From contig NZ_JAANIG010000011.1 in NCBI RefSeq assembly GCF_011174675.1, positions 50,880 to 114,879 on the forward strand: a stretch of 64,000 bases of DNA. The letters run 5' to 3'. The translations under genes and the position numbers were made by a program. Numbering within the stretch: the stretch's first letter is position 1; every line of letters begins with the position of its first letter. The stretch comes from Perlabentimonas gracilis (GTDB lineage Bacteria; Bacteroidota; Bacteroidia; Bacteroidales; Tenuifilaceae). The notes under the pieces are model-generated. The model saw only the letters and a list, made by a program, of their open reading frames with translations. It was not told where the DNA came from and made no database searches. This document shows positions 25,833 through 36,063 of the stretch, piece by piece.

Positions 25833-26408
25833 ATGGAGTCGAAAGCCCTAAAACCAGTCGTGTTGAGCATTTTTATCGCTCTTATGTTATCATGCGGAAG
25901 TACCAAAAAAGTTACTTCATGGCAACCACCAGCCGACCAGTATGCGTTTGTTGAGTATTACACCATTTACCAGGGGCAAGCGCTCGAGGGCGATCCCCCT
26001 CCCGGCATGAGAATTGATGGCCCAACGTATACCTTCGATAGGGCATCAGGAGAACTAACATCATACAAGGAAGTGAACTTCAACCTCGATACAGTATCTT
26101 TTATCCTTGGTGCAGGTGTTGTTCGGCGGGGTACTGAGGGAGGTGGTATGTCAAGCAGAATTATTGGTGCGGGTAAACTACCGCTCAAGCAGGGGCGGGT
26201 TAGCTTCGAATCAATAGCGCAGGAATCTATTACTTTTACATTTAACGATGAAAAGTTTGCACTAGGGGTTGGTGAGGTTTGGGAGCAAAGCTTCGAAACG
26301 GTTGATACAATCCCAGCCCTAAAGGGCAATGCAGTTGTGCTTCGTAAGATAAGCCATCAGGTAAACTTTCATGGATTTTACAGCAAGGAGACAGTTGGGT
26401 TGCCCTAA
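25833..26408 (+). CDS. Lipoprotein of unknown function
   Basis: This 191-residue product has a lipoprotein signal: the hydrophobic core ends in LMLSCGSTKK, with the lipidated Cys at about residue 22. The mature part reads as mixed beta sheet (QYAFVEYYTIYQG, PTYTFDRASGELTSYKEVNF). It includes a glycine-rich loop (GVVRRGTEGGGMSS) and no motif I recognise. It is the third gene of the lptB-M14 unit and converges on aroK 18 bp away. A function in envelope biogenesis is possible from context only. Confidence 0.8.
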   Translation: MESKALKPVVLSIFIALMLSCGSTKKVTSWQPPADQYAFVEYYTIYQGQALEGDPPPGMRIDGPTYTFDRASGELTSYKEVNFNLDTVSFILGAGVVRRGTEGGGMSSRIIGAGKLPLKQGRVSFESIAQESITFTFNDEKFALGVGEVWEQSFETVDTIPALKGNAVVLRKISHQVNFHGFYSKETVGLP

Positions 26409-26426
26409 TGCTAAAGTACCATTAAC

Positions 26427-26939
26427 CTACTCGTTTATTGCCCTTATGGTATCGGCAAGGTTGTTAACGTCTAAATCGTTAATTCCAACGGTTATTTTAG
26501 CCTTTTCGTAGTATTTCTTCCTTTCGTCTAGCACCCTTATGATGTAGTTGTTCAGTTCATCCTTGCTCTTGCCCCACAGTAGGGGTCTTTCGGTTTTCGA
26601 CTCGATAAGCCTTGCTAGCAATTCTTCCACCTCAGCCCTTAGGTAAACGGTTATCCCAGTTTTATTCATAAAGTCTACACAGTTGTAAAAGCATGAGGTG
26701 CCTCCACCCGAGGCAATAACTATGTTGCCTTCCATTGCGGCCACATCTCGTAGGGCTTTGTTTTCTATCTCCCTAAACTTTTCCTCTCCGAGTAGCTCAA
26801 AAATAGCTTTTATGGATTGGCCCTCCTGCTTCTCGATAAACTGATCGAGGTCGATGAACCTGTAGCTAAGAACCTTTGCTAGTTCCTCGCCAATGGTGGT
26901 TTTGCCACTGGCCATAAATCCAATTAGGAAAACTTTCAT
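26427..26939 (-). CDS. aroK: Shikimate kinase
   Basis: This 170-residue kinase phosphorylates shikimate at O3 in the aromatic amino acid pathway. The P-loop is GFMASGKTTIGEE (7-19). Shikimate-binding Asp residues are in FIDLDQFIE (30-36), and the GGG motif is in IASGGGTSC near 78. The lid-domain arginine region is ESKTERPLL near 115. The size is normal. It lies 58 bp downstream of parC on the same strand, the last gene of the parE-parC-aroK run. Confidence 0.95.
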   Translation of the reverse strand: MKVFLIGFMASGKTTIGEELAKVLSYRFIDLDQFIEKQEGQSIKAIFELLGEEKFREIENKALRDVAAMEGNIVIASGGGTSCFYNCVDFMNKTGITVYLRAEVEELLARLIESKTERPLLWGKSKDELNNYIIRVLDERKKYYEKAKITVGINDLDVNNLADTIRAINE

Positions 26940-26997
26940 ACGGTTGAACGGTTTAAGGTTTTATGGTGTATTGGATTGTACTTTGCTGACCGAGTAG

Positions 26998-29652
26998 CTA
27001 TAATTCTAAAGTCATTTGCGATGCGCTATCCCCTCCATCTTTTCCCTCGTTTGTACTAATGATATCCGATGTGTTTTGCTCCTCTGTCTCTTCCTCTTTT
27101 TCCTTTTGTAGGGGCTCAACAAATTTTGCCGTTTTAACCTGTAGACTCGATATCCTTTTGCCCTTAGCCTTGTGGCTTTTCACTCCAATGAACTCTTCAA
27201 CATCAATCTGTTCAGAATCCTTGGCAGAGTTTTTCCCTCCAAAGGTTACCATAAGGCTGGGGTAGGTGTCGTCGTTAAGCTCTACTAGGTACGACTTATT
27301 TCCGTTGGAAATAAAACTTTGTACCCTATCGGTTGGCTCAAAGGTAAATCGCTTCACGTAGAAAAATCCCTGCTCGCCATCGAAATAGGTGGCCGAGAAC
27401 ACCTTGTCCTCCTTGTACTTTTCAAGCATCAATATGTTGTCGGAGAAGTGCGTAGACGGGTCGATGCCCGAGAGGTAGTACTCCCCATCCTTGTTCACTA
27501 CCAAGAGCCTATCGTTCGATTGGAATTCACCAATCAGTACACCGCGGCCATCGTTGTTAAGGCGGAAAACATCCCAGTCGAACCAAACCTTAATGCCCCC
27601 TAGGGTGCTACCAATTTTTTCCTTCACCTGAACCTTATGAATGGCGTATCGGGTAAAAATATTTCCCTGCGACTGGCGCCCCTTAATGGCTATCTGGCTA
27701 AAGTCTAGCTCCATGATAAGGCTTCGCAGCCTTGGGCGAGGCTTTAAAAACACCTTAAGCACCTCGGCTTCGCCGTTGGGGTTGTAGCTTAGGAAGATAA
27801 CTTCCGACCCCTCAGTTCCCTTGGTGAGGTTGTATTCCTTATCGCGGGTTACTCCGGTTATGGCGCATCGCTTCATCATGATGGCGCCATTGCGCCCATC
27901 GCGGTATAGCACGTTGTATATGGTGCGCGAGTCGTTGCGCTTAAACACCGAGATATGCTCTATGTTTTTTCCAAAGAATGCCTTTTCCGATACCTTGGTG
28001 ATGATGTACTTGCCATTTTTCAGAATTACAATCACCTCATCTATGTCGGAGCACTCGCCAACAAACTCATCCTTTTTGAGGCTCGTGCCAAAGAAACCCT
28101 CTGCGCGATTTACGTATAGCTTCTCGTTGGCCACAACCACCTTGGTGGCCTCAATGGTGTCGAAGCTACGGATCTCGGTCTTGCGTTCGCGACCCTTGCC
28201 GTACTTCTTTTTAATTTGCTGAAAGTAGTTAATAGCATAGGCTACGATGTTGGCCAGGTGGTTCTTCACCTCTTCCATCTCCTCCTCAAGCCCCTTTATC
28301 TGCTCGTTGGCTTTAAAAGCATCGTACTTTGAAATTCGCTTAATCTTAATCTCCGTTAGCTTGATGATGTCGTCGCGGGTGATCTCTCTCCGAAGCAAAT
28401 TCTTGAATGGCTCCAATCCTCTGTCAATGGTTTCAATTACCGACTCCCACGTTTCGCACTCCTCAATGGTGATGTATATGCGGTTCTCGATAAAGATTTT
28501 CTCGAGCGACGACATGTGCCAGTTCTCCTCTAGCTCGCTAAGTCTTATCTCCAGCTCGCGGGTAAGCAGGTGCTTAGTTCGCTCCACCGATGTGCGCAGA
28601 ATCTCCTTAACCCCCATAAAGCGGGGTTTGTTGTCGAATATTATGCACGAGTTGGGCGATAGCGATATTTCGCAATCGGTAAAGGCGTATAGCGCATCTA
28701 TGGTTTTGTCGGGCGAGATATCGGGAGACAGGTGTATATGGATTTCCACGTCTTGGGCCGTGTTGTCGTCTATCTTTTTTATCTTGATTTTGCCCTTGTC
28801 GTTGGCCTTAAGTATAGAGTCGATAAGCGTGGTGGTGGTCTTGCTGAATGGAATGTCTTTTATCACCAGCGTTTTACGATCCAGTTTCTCTATCTTAGCC
28901 CTAATCTTTACCGCTCCACCTCGTAGTCCGTCGTTGTATCGCGAGCAATCAATATAGCCTCCAGTGGGGAAGTCGGGGTATAGTTCAAAGTCCTTTCCCT
29001 TTAGGTGTAGAATGGCGGCGTCAATTATCTCGTTGAAGTTGTGTGGTAATATCTTGGAGGCCAATCCAACGGCTATACCCTCAACACCTTGAGCAAGTAG
29101 CAAAGGGAACTTTAGGGGTAGGGTTACGGGTTCTTGGTTACGGCCATCGTAGGTGAGCATCCACTCTGTGGTTTTTGGATTGAATACCACATCGAGTGCA
29201 AACTTAGAGAGCCTAGCCTCAATGTAACGAGGTGCAGCTGCACCATCGCCAGTGAGGATGTTACCCCAGTTACCCTGCATATCGATAAGCAAGTCTTTTT
29301 GGCCAAGCTGCACCAGGGCATCGCCAATGGAGGCATCGCCGTGGGGGTGGTACTGCATGGTGTAACCTATAATGTTGGCCACCTTATTGTAACGCCCATC
29401 GTCAAGCCGTTTCATGGAGTGAAGAATACGTCGTTGCACGGGTTTTAGGCCATCGTCGAGGTGAGGAACAGCCCGCTCGAGTATTACGTACGAGGCGTAA
29501 TCGAGGAACCACTCCTTAAACATACCCGAAACCTGCACCTTTTTTGCACCATCGCCAGTTAACTTGGCTATTCGATTGTGCTCCTCTGTGGAGGTTTTTC
29601 GGGTGCCATCGCCATTCAGTAAATCTTCCGCTTCAAAATCGTCGAATTGCAT
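26998..29652 (-). CDS. parC: DNA topoisomerase IV subunit A (Bacteroidota ParC)
   Basis: This 884-residue subunit of type IIA topoisomerase cuts and rejoins both strands to unlink daughter chromosomes. The breakage-reunion domain has the catalytic tyrosine Tyr143 in APRYIEARLS, and the quinolone region reads YHPHGDASIGDAL (101-113). The position of GyrA Ser83 is Ala107 here, while the Asp87 equivalent is Asp111. The C-terminal domain has the irregular beta-pinwheel repeats (FIGVKSHKAKGKR near 830) and lacks a canonical GyrA box. An acidic low-complexity tail closes the protein. Adjacency to parE, 37 bp upstream, separates it from GyrA. Confidence 0.93.
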   Translation of the reverse strand: MQFDDFEAEDLLNGDGTRKTSTEEHNRIAKLTGDGAKKVQVSGMFKEWFLDYASYVILERAVPHLDDGLKPVQRRILHSMKRLDDGRYNKVANIIGYTMQYHPHGDASIGDALVQLGQKDLLIDMQGNWGNILTGDGAAAPRYIEARLSKFALDVVFNPKTTEWMLTYDGRNQEPVTLPLKFPLLLAQGVEGIAVGLASKILPHNFNEIIDAAILHLKGKDFELYPDFPTGGYIDCSRYNDGLRGGAVKIRAKIEKLDRKTLVIKDIPFSKTTTTLIDSILKANDKGKIKIKKIDDNTAQDVEIHIHLSPDISPDKTIDALYAFTDCEISLSPNSCIIFDNKPRFMGVKEILRTSVERTKHLLTRELEIRLSELEENWHMSSLEKIFIENRIYITIEECETWESVIETIDRGLEPFKNLLRREITRDDIIKLTEIKIKRISKYDAFKANEQIKGLEEEMEEVKNHLANIVAYAINYFQQIKKKYGKGRERKTEIRSFDTIEATKVVVANEKLYVNRAEGFFGTSLKKDEFVGECSDIDEVIVILKNGKYIITKVSEKAFFGKNIEHISVFKRNDSRTIYNVLYRDGRNGAIMMKRCAITGVTRDKEYNLTKGTEGSEVIFLSYNPNGEAEVLKVFLKPRPRLRSLIMELDFSQIAIKGRQSQGNIFTRYAIHKVQVKEKIGSTLGGIKVWFDWDVFRLNNDGRGVLIGEFQSNDRLLVVNKDGEYYLSGIDPSTHFSDNILMLEKYKEDKVFSATYFDGEQGFFYVKRFTFEPTDRVQSFISNGNKSYLVELNDDTYPSLMVTFGGKNSAKDSEQIDVEEFIGVKSHKAKGKRISSLQVKTAKFVEPLQKEKEEETEEQNTSDIISTNEGKDGGDSASQMTLEL

Positions 29653-29689
29653 TGTGTATGTTGCTATTTCTTACTAAGGTAAATAATTG

Positions 29690-31597
29690 TTAAACCACAG
29701 CCTCTTCCTCAATCTCTAACACCGACTCATCGGTGCTTACCATAGCTGCCTCATTCATCTCCTCCAGTAGGTCGCCTTCAATCTTTAGATTTTCGATGAT
29801 AAACTCTTGCCTTTCGGGTGTGTTCTTGCCCATGTAAAACGAGAGCAGATCGGCTATGTGGTCTTGCGATGATATTCGAACGGGGTCGAGCCGGATGTCC
29901 TCTCCAATGAAGTTTACAAACTCATCGGGTGAGATTTCTCCCAATCCCTTAAAACGTGTTATCTCAGCAGTGCTTCCCAACTCCTTAAGGGCCTTGTCCT
30001 TTTCGTTTATGCTGTAGCAGTACTTTGTGGTTTTTTTGTTTCTAACCCTGAACAGGGGCGTTTGCAGTATGAACAGATGTTCCTGGCGGATTAGGTCGGG
30101 GAAAAACTGCAGGAAGAACGTGATGAGCAGTAGGCGGATGTGCATACCGTCCACATCGGCATCAGTGGCTATCACCACCTTGTTGTAGCGGATATTCTCA
30201 ATATCCTCCTCAATGTTAAGCGCTGCCTGTAGCAGGTTAAACTCCTCGTTCTCGTAAACCACCTTTTTTGTGAGGCCGTAGCTGTTTAGGGGTTTCCCTC
30301 TAAGCGAGAACACGCCTTGGGTGTTCACATCACGGCTTTTGGTGATGGATCCGCTGGCCGAGTCTCCCTCGGTGATGAAGAGCATGGAGTTAACGTTTCG
30401 CTCATCCTTGTCGCCATAGTGAATACGGCAATCGCGCAGCTTGCGATTGTGTAGGTTGGCCTTTTTGGCACGCTCGCGGGCCAACTTTTGAATGCCCGAT
30501 ATTGCCTTGCGCTCCTTTTCCGATTCTAGTATCTTTCTCAGAATAGCATCAGCAACCTCGGAGTTCTTGTGCAGATAGTTATCGAGCGAGGTCTTTACAA
30601 AGTCGCTAATGAACTGACGTACCGATGGGCCATTGGGCCCCATATCGCGGCTGCCCAGCTTGGTCTTGGTTTGGCTCTCGAATACAGGCTCTTCAACCCT
30701 AATGCTAATGGCTGCAATTATTGAGGTGCGGATATCCGAAGCGTCAAAATCTTTACGGTAAAACTCGCGGATTGTTTTCACAAATGCCTCGCGGAAAGCG
30801 GCAAGGTGGGTTCCCCCTTGCGTTGTGTGCTGCCCGTTTACAAAGGCGTAGTAGTCCTCGCCATAGCCAACCCCGTGGGTAATGGCTAGCTCAATATCTG
30901 GCCCCTTCAAATGAACAGGGGGGTATAGCTCCTTGCCCGAGAGCTGCTCGTTGAGCAGGTCGAGCAGACCGTTTTTTGAAACAAAAGGAACTCCGTTGTA
31001 CTTTATGGTAAGGCCAGTGTTTAGGTACGAGTAGTTTCGCACCATCGTCTCGATGTACTCGTTCTGGAAGTTGAATTCTCCAAACAGCGACTCATCGGGC
31101 AGAAACTCAACGTAAGTACCGTTTCTATCGTTTATGTTGTCAAAATCCTGCTCGCTAACTACCCTTCCGCAGCTATACTCCACCAGCTTCGATTTGCCCT
31201 CGCGGAAACTTTGAATGCGGAAATTGGTTGATAGGGCGTTAACCGCCTTTATACCAACTCCGTTTAGCCCAACCGATTTTTTGAAAACCTTGGAGTCGTA
31301 CTTGGCACCTGTGTTCATTTTTGATGACACATCAACAAGCTTACCAAGCGGAATTCCTCGTCCGTAGTCGCGAACCGATACCTTATGTTCCGATATGTTT
31401 AGCTCAATGGTTCTTCCATTGCCCATCATATACTCATCCACTGAGTTGTCGAATACTTCCTTAAGAAGTACATAAATACCATCATCGGGTTGTGTGCCAT
31501 CGCCCAACTTACCCACATACATACCAGGGCGCAGGCGGATGTGCTCATTCCACTCCAGCGTTCTAATACTATCTTCCGAATACGTTCCGTCCATCAT
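29690..31597 (-). CDS. parE: DNA topoisomerase IV subunit B
   Basis: This 635-residue ATPase subunit of topoisomerase IV has a GHKL domain with [15 protein letters not shown] near 47 and DYGRGIPLG near 78, then a transducer domain. The Toprim domain carries [10 protein letters not shown] at about 405-414, [14 protein letters not shown], and the metal-binding [13 protein letters not shown]. The length fits ParE rather than GyrB. It is the promoter-proximal gene of parE-parC-aroK. A -7-like TATTTTTG is at 31630-31623 on the minus strand, 25 bp before the ATG. Confidence 0.95.
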   Translation of the reverse strand: MMDGTYSEDSIRTLEWNEHIRLRPGMYVGKLGDGTQPDDGIYVLLKEVFDNSVDEYMMGNGRTIELNISEHKVSVRDYGRGIPLGKLVDVSSKMNTGAKYDSKVFKKSVGLNGVGIKAVNALSTNFRIQSFREGKSKLVEYSCGRVVSEQDFDNINDRNGTYVEFLPDESLFGEFNFQNEYIETMVRNYSYLNTGLTIKYNGVPFVSKNGLLDLLNEQLSGKELYPPVHLKGPDIELAITHGVGYGEDYYAFVNGQHTTQGGTHLAAFREAFVKTIREFYRKDFDASDIRTSIIAAISIRVEEPVFESQTKTKLGSRDMGPNGPSVRQFISDFVKTSLDNYLHKNSEVADAILRKILESEKERKAISGIQKLARERAKKANLHNRKLRDCRIHYGDKDERNVNSMLFITEGDSASGSITKSRDVNTQGVFSLRGKPLNSYGLTKKVVYENEEFNLLQAALNIEEDIENIRYNKVVIATDADVDGMHIRLLLITFFLQFFPDLIRQEHLFILQTPLFRVRNKKTTKYCYSINEKDKALKELGSTAEITRFKGLGEISPDEFVNFIGEDIRLDPVRISSQDHIADLLSFYMGKNTPERQEFIIENLKIEGDLLEEMNEAAMVSTDESVLEIEEEAVV

Positions 31598-31622
31598 ATG
31601 CTACTATCTCCTAATTAACCCA

Positions 31623-31630
31623 CAAAAATA
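31623..31630 (-). promoter_or_regulatory. Candidate -7 element of parE
   Basis: The minus strand reads TATTTTTG, an exact TAnnTTTG match 25 bp upstream of the parE ATG. Confidence 0.4.
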
Positions 31631-31815
31631 GGAATAAAAATCGCCTTTCAGAAAATTCTTTATCAACAGGAAATGAACAGGGTAGGAGGGGTTTGGGTGG
31701 GTTAACATCTTGGAAAAAAATGGTTTGGCAATTAAATTTTTCAGTTGATTTTTCAGATACTTTTTTATCAACAATGCATTGCGAGCGGATATGTCGCTTT
31801 TGTAAGTAAAATAAT

Positions 31816-31858
31816 ATCAAAAAGATAAGGCCGTTGGGTTGACCTTATCTTTTTTTTC
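31816..31858 (-). terminator. Terminator of the RND efflux operon
   Basis: A 10-bp perfect stem, AAAGATAAGG (31821-31830) and CCTTATCTTT (31843-31852), with a 12-nt loop. It has T-runs on both strands and starts a few bases after the pump gene stop. It could work in both directions, but only the minus strand has a gene ending here. Confidence 0.8.
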
Positions 31859-31864
31859 ATGAGA

Positions 31865-34800
31865 TTATTCAATGCTCTCATACATCAATCGTTCAATATC
31901 GAGTTTTGCTGTTTTAGTTTTACGTGAGTGGAATATTCTGAAAACCACGGGAACCACAATTAGCGTGAGTAGAGTCGATAGCGCCATACCACCAATAATT
32001 ACCCAAGCCATACCGTTGCGTAGTTCGGCTCCCGATCCTGTAGCCAGGGCAACGGGTAGCATACCAACTATGGTTGAAATGGCTGTCATTAATATTGGTC
32101 GGGTTCGAATTTTAACTGCACCCAACAAGGCTTCGTCGGCTGTTTTGCCTTGGCTGATGGCTTCGTTGGCAAAGTCGACCAGAAGGATGGCGTTTTTGGC
32201 CACTAGGCCAATAAGCATAACAAGGCCCAGCATGGCGTAAATACTCATGGCTGTATTGGTGAGCGCTAAGGCCAAAACGGCTCCCAGTATGGAAAGTGGA
32301 ATGGAGAACATCACCACCAGCGGGTCGGTCCAGTCGTTGTAAAGCACTACCAGGGTTAGGTAGATGAGCACAATTGACAGTAGCAGTGCGGCTGTTAGCA
32401 CACTCATTGAGTCGGCCATCGACTTTAAATCGCCGGTTGCCTCAATTCTTACTCCTTTGGGAATTCCTATGGCATTGATATCGGCTAAAAACTGTGATGA
32501 AACAGTTCCTGAAGTGGTTCCAAGCACTTGTGAGCGAATGGTAACTGAACTATTTCGGTTGTATCGCTCCAATTTATTCGGTCCAGTGCTAAGGTTGATG
32601 TCAGCAAATTGGTCGAGCCTAATTGATTCGCCGCGGCTGTTCACAAAGGTTAACCCCTCCACATTACCTGTTTGCTGGCGATATATCCTATCGGCTCTTA
32701 TGTTGATATCGTACTCGTAGTTGCCCTCGGTGTATTTAAGCGTATTGTTCCCTTGGAAAACGGTTTGCATCGTAAGCCCAACGTTGTCCATAGTTAAACC
32801 AAGTGCTGACATTTTATCGCGATTTACCACCACTGAAATTTCGGGTGTGCCGGTTTCCACCGAAAGCTCTTGCTGCATTGTTCCTGGTATGCTGCGCATT
32901 ACCTCCAGGGCTCGCTCGGCAAAAATCATCAGCGTGTCGGGATTTGTTCCGCTAATTACGTATTCTACAGCTGCTTTCGATGCCTCACCGGTTAGGGCAA
33001 CGTTAAATATTTTTACTTTGGCGTCCATCAAATAGTCGGAGAGAGGTTGCTGGATAAATGTAATATACTCGCTGGTCTCGATGGTGCGTTCATTACGGGG
33101 TACTAGCTCAATATTCATTTCGGCTAGGTAGGCTGTTCCTCTTGTGCTTTGGGTGTTATCGCTGGTTGCTCCAATTGTTGTAATCACATTCTGAACAATT
33201 GGCTGTGAGCGCATCCAGTCCTCGGCTCTGCGAACAAGTGCGTTTGACTCCTCCATGGAGATGTCCTTTGGCATCTCGAGCTGCACCATAAACTCGCCTC
33301 TATCGACATTTGGTAGAAACTCAAACCCGATGTATCCTAATGGGAAAAGCGAGAATACAGCAATGGCAATGGAGGTTACAATTAGCCCAACCCACCGCTT
33401 ATGCATTAACGACCACGATAGGATATTCGAAATCCATAGGCTAAATCTCTCAATAAGTTTTTCAAACCCAACTAATACATTTTTAAAGATCCCTTTGCCC
33501 GATAAGTTTTCGGCCTTGGCGAAACGCGAGGTTAGCATAGGTGTTAGTGTGAGTGCTGCCAGAGTGCTAATAATTGTGGCTATTACAATTACAAGTGAGA
33601 ATTGGCGTAGGATATCCGATACCAACGTGTCGGTAAGGGCCACAGGAAGGAAAACCACTACGAGAACAACTGTAGTGGAGATCACAACAAACCCAATCTC
33701 CTTCATAGCATCGTACGAGGCACGGATGCGGTTCTTGCCCATCTCGATATGGCGATACACGTTCTCGATCACCACAATGGCATCGTCAACCAGCACGCCA
33801 ATTACGAGCGAAAGCCCCAGCAACGACATGAGGTTAAGCGTGAAATCCAGTAGCTGCATGCCAATAAAAGTGGCAATTAGCGATACGGGTACCACAGTCA
33901 TAACAATTAGCGCATTGCGAAAGTTGTGCAGGAAAAACAGCATCACCAGGGTAACCAGTAGAACAATCAGTAGCAAGTCGTTAATAACTGAGTTGATTGA
34001 CTGGCGGGTGAAGTCGGTTGAATCCTGTGCAATCTCCATACTTAGGCCTTCGTCAACAAATTCCCTCTCCAGTTCAGCAATACGTTTGCGAACCATATCG
34101 CTTACCTCAATGGCGTTGGCGTCGCCCTGCTTGAGTAGGTTCACCAGCACGGCCTCCTCTCCATTTACCCGGGCAAGAGTGGTGGGATCTTTTATGGCAT
34201 CCGAAATCTCTGCCAAATCTTCAAGTCTAATTTGGCTGCCCGTTGGTAGGGTTGTAATTACTAGGTTTCGAATCTGCTCAATGCTTTCGAGTTTGCCCGA
34301 TAAGCGGACAATGGTGGAGGTTTCTGCACCTCGTAAATTCCCTGTTGGGAAATCGAGGTTTGAGGCTCTGATTAGACCCTGAATTTGAATTGGGGTAATA
34401 CCTAGCGCCCGCATCTTATCCATATCGAGGTTTACCTGAATCTCACGGGCCTGCCCACCCAGCAGGCTGACCTTGGCAACCCCTTTTATGCTGTTGATGT
34501 CGGGCAGTATCCGCTTGTCCATCAAGTCGTAAAAGGCCGTGGCCTCAAGGTTTGAGGTGGCTGCAATGGTGATGATGGGCTTGTCGTCGACAGTTACCTT
34601 ATTGATGGTAGGCGATAGGATATCGCGTGGTAGCTCCATCATCTTTGATGATATAAGGTTTTGCGCGTTGGTTATGGACTTGTCGATATCGGTTCCGTAG
34701 TTGAAAAGCACGAATAGCATCGACATCCCCTCAAAGGAGTAAGACTGTATTTGGTCAATCCCCTCCATACTCGATAAGGCATCCTCGAGTTTGCGGGTTA

Positions 34801-34987
34801 GCGAGTTTTCCACCTCTAGAGGCGATGCCCCGGGGTACACTACCTGCACATTAATCATTGGCGGGGTAAACTTGGGCATCAGCTCGGCGCTTAGGTTGCG
34901 AAACCCTAGGTAGCCGAGAATGGTGAGTACGGCAAATAGTACAATTACGTAGATTGGCCGTTTTATGGATATTTCGGATATTTTCAT
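31865..34987 (-). CDS. RND family multidrug efflux transporter, inner membrane pump
   Basis: This 1040-residue HAE1/HME-type RND transporter is a proton-driven pump that works as a trimer with the adaptor and TolC-like channel encoded upstream. The N-terminal helix begins MKISEISIKRPIYVIVLFAV. Two large periplasmic loops follow TM1 and TM7. The proton relay aspartates are in GVLVDDAIVVIENVYRH near 396-412, and the mirrored GLVAKNAILLVDFANE is near 950. The duplicated 6-TM halves are intact and the length is standard (about 1040). The substrate cannot be deduced. The mirrored motif and the absence of a metal-site Met pattern favour drugs or lipophilic compounds over heavy metals. Confidence 0.95.
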   Translation of the reverse strand: MKISEISIKRPIYVIVLFAVLTILGYLGFRNLSAELMPKFTPPMINVQVVYPGASPLEVENSLTRKLEDALSSMEGIDQIQSYSFEGMSMLFVLFNYGTDIDKSITNAQNLISSKMMELPRDILSPTINKVTVDDKPIITIAATSNLEATAFYDLMDKRILPDINSIKGVAKVSLLGGQAREIQVNLDMDKMRALGITPIQIQGLIRASNLDFPTGNLRGAETSTIVRLSGKLESIEQIRNLVITTLPTGSQIRLEDLAEISDAIKDPTTLARVNGEEAVLVNLLKQGDANAIEVSDMVRKRIAELEREFVDEGLSMEIAQDSTDFTRQSINSVINDLLLIVLLVTLVMLFFLHNFRNALIVMTVVPVSLIATFIGMQLLDFTLNLMSLLGLSLVIGVLVDDAIVVIENVYRHIEMGKNRIRASYDAMKEIGFVVISTTVVLVVVFLPVALTDTLVSDILRQFSLVIVIATIISTLAALTLTPMLTSRFAKAENLSGKGIFKNVLVGFEKLIERFSLWISNILSWSLMHKRWVGLIVTSIAIAVFSLFPLGYIGFEFLPNVDRGEFMVQLEMPKDISMEESNALVRRAEDWMRSQPIVQNVITTIGATSDNTQSTRGTAYLAEMNIELVPRNERTIETSEYITFIQQPLSDYLMDAKVKIFNVALTGEASKAAVEYVISGTNPDTLMIFAERALEVMRSIPGTMQQELSVETGTPEISVVVNRDKMSALGLTMDNVGLTMQTVFQGNNTLKYTEGNYEYDINIRADRIYRQQTGNVEGLTFVNSRGESIRLDQFADINLSTGPNKLERYNRNSSVTIRSQVLGTTSGTVSSQFLADINAIGIPKGVRIEATGDLKSMADSMSVLTAALLLSIVLIYLTLVVLYNDWTDPLVVMFSIPLSILGAVLALALTNTAMSIYAMLGLVMLIGLVAKNAILLVDFANEAISQGKTADEALLGAVKIRTRPILMTAISTIVGMLPVALATGSGAELRNGMAWVIIGGMALSTLLTLIVVPVVFRIFHSRKTKTAKLDIERLMYESIE

Positions 34988-34995
34988 TGCATGGG

Positions 34996-36045
34996 CTATT
35001 TTCTGTTAACCACTTTTACACCATTGGCCACATTAATTAGTCCGGCCACCACAATGCTATCGCCCGCTTGGAGGCCTTGTGTTATCTCAACTCTTGACCC
35101 TACCATCTCGCCAATGGCTACATCGCGATGCTGTGCAATACCATTGTTAACAACGAATACACTGGCCGATTTAACGCTGCCGCTCACGGCATTTCGGGGG
35201 ATAAGTATGCCTTGGCGTTGGGTGTTCGACTCGAAATGGGCCGTAACGTACATCCCTGCCAGTAGACCCCTCTTATTTTTGATGATGATTTCGATGGGGT
35301 AGCTGAGTCCTCCGCCCGAATTTTTTCCTACAAACGATATTTTACCTTCAAATGATTGGTTGGGGAATGCATTGCTTTTTATAGAAACTACTTGTCCTTT
35401 GCTAATTCGGAGCACTTGCGATTCGGTTACATTGCATCGCAGCTTAAGCTGTGAGTCATCAACAATATCAAAAAGCCTAGCGCCGGGGTTTAGGTATGCG
35501 CCCACTTCAACGTAACGCTCATTTATGTATCCTGCCATGGGCGATTTAACAGTTGCATCAGCCAGCCTACGCTTGCTTGTTAGGTAACGACTTTCGGCTG
35601 CAATAAGTTGTGTGCGCATATTGTCGAGCTGCTGAGCCGTAACGCCACCGCCCTCCATGGCCTTTTCGAATCGTTCGTAGTCGGTTTTTAGAGCTTTGAA
35701 CGATGCTTCGCTGGCTAGGTAATCGGCACGGAGCATCTCATCATCAACATTGATAAGGGTTTGTCCCTTCTGCACCCAGTCTCCTTTATCTACAATAATA
35801 TTTACAATTCTGCCCGACACATCCGAAACGTAGGCTAGCTCCCTTAGGGGTTCAAGCGTTCCGTTGGATGAAAATTCGGTGGTGAATGTATCCTCCCCAA
35901 CCACATCTATTTGTACTGGCACAGCGGTTGATACCACGGAGGCCAGCTCGGTTTTCTGCTGGTTTGTTCTTTTGTTCATTCTAAGAACTAGGACTATGGC
36001 GGTAAGCATGGCCAGAATCACGAGTATGTTAATCGCTCTTTTCAT
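34996..36045 (-). CDS. RND efflux periplasmic adaptor subunit
   Basis: This 349-residue membrane fusion protein bridges the pump and the outer membrane channel. A single N-terminal anchor (INILVILAMLTAIVLVL) is followed by the lipoyl/barrel-sandwich half VSGRIVNIIVDKGDWVQKGQ near 75. A short alpha-hairpin at about 100-145 follows, then the second lipoyl half KSPMAGYINERYVEVGAYL near 155, and beta-barrel and membrane-proximal domains. It sits 8 bp before the pump gene and 18 bp after the TolC gene. Confidence 0.94.
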   Translation of the reverse strand: MKRAINILVILAMLTAIVLVLRMNKRTNQQKTELASVVSTAVPVQIDVVGEDTFTTEFSSNGTLEPLRELAYVSDVSGRIVNIIVDKGDWVQKGQTLINVDDEMLRADYLASEASFKALKTDYERFEKAMEGGGVTAQQLDNMRTQLIAAESRYLTSKRRLADATVKSPMAGYINERYVEVGAYLNPGARLFDIVDDSQLKLRCNVTESQVLRISKGQVVSIKSNAFPNQSFEGKISFVGKNSGGGLSYPIEIIIKNKRGLLAGMYVTAHFESNTQRQGILIPRNAVSGSVKSASVFVVNNGIAQHRDVAIGEMVGSRVEITQGLQAGDSIVVAGLINVANGVKVVNRK

Positions 36046-36063
36046 ATTCGGTAGTTGTTTTGG

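Noticed and set aside
28247..28957. 236-codon open frame antisense to parC
   Set aside because: It is the shadow of a well-conserved gene, rich in Ser and Ile from the opposite codons, and has no domain.
26998..31597. DNA gyrase gyrA/gyrB pair
   Set aside because: Adjacent subunits of 884 and 635 residues with no canonical GyrA box fit topoisomerase IV of Bacteroidota better.
33255..34382. 375-codon open frame antisense to the RND pump gene
   Set aside because: Ser/Thr/Ile-rich antisense shadow of a pump gene whose motifs are intact on the other strand.
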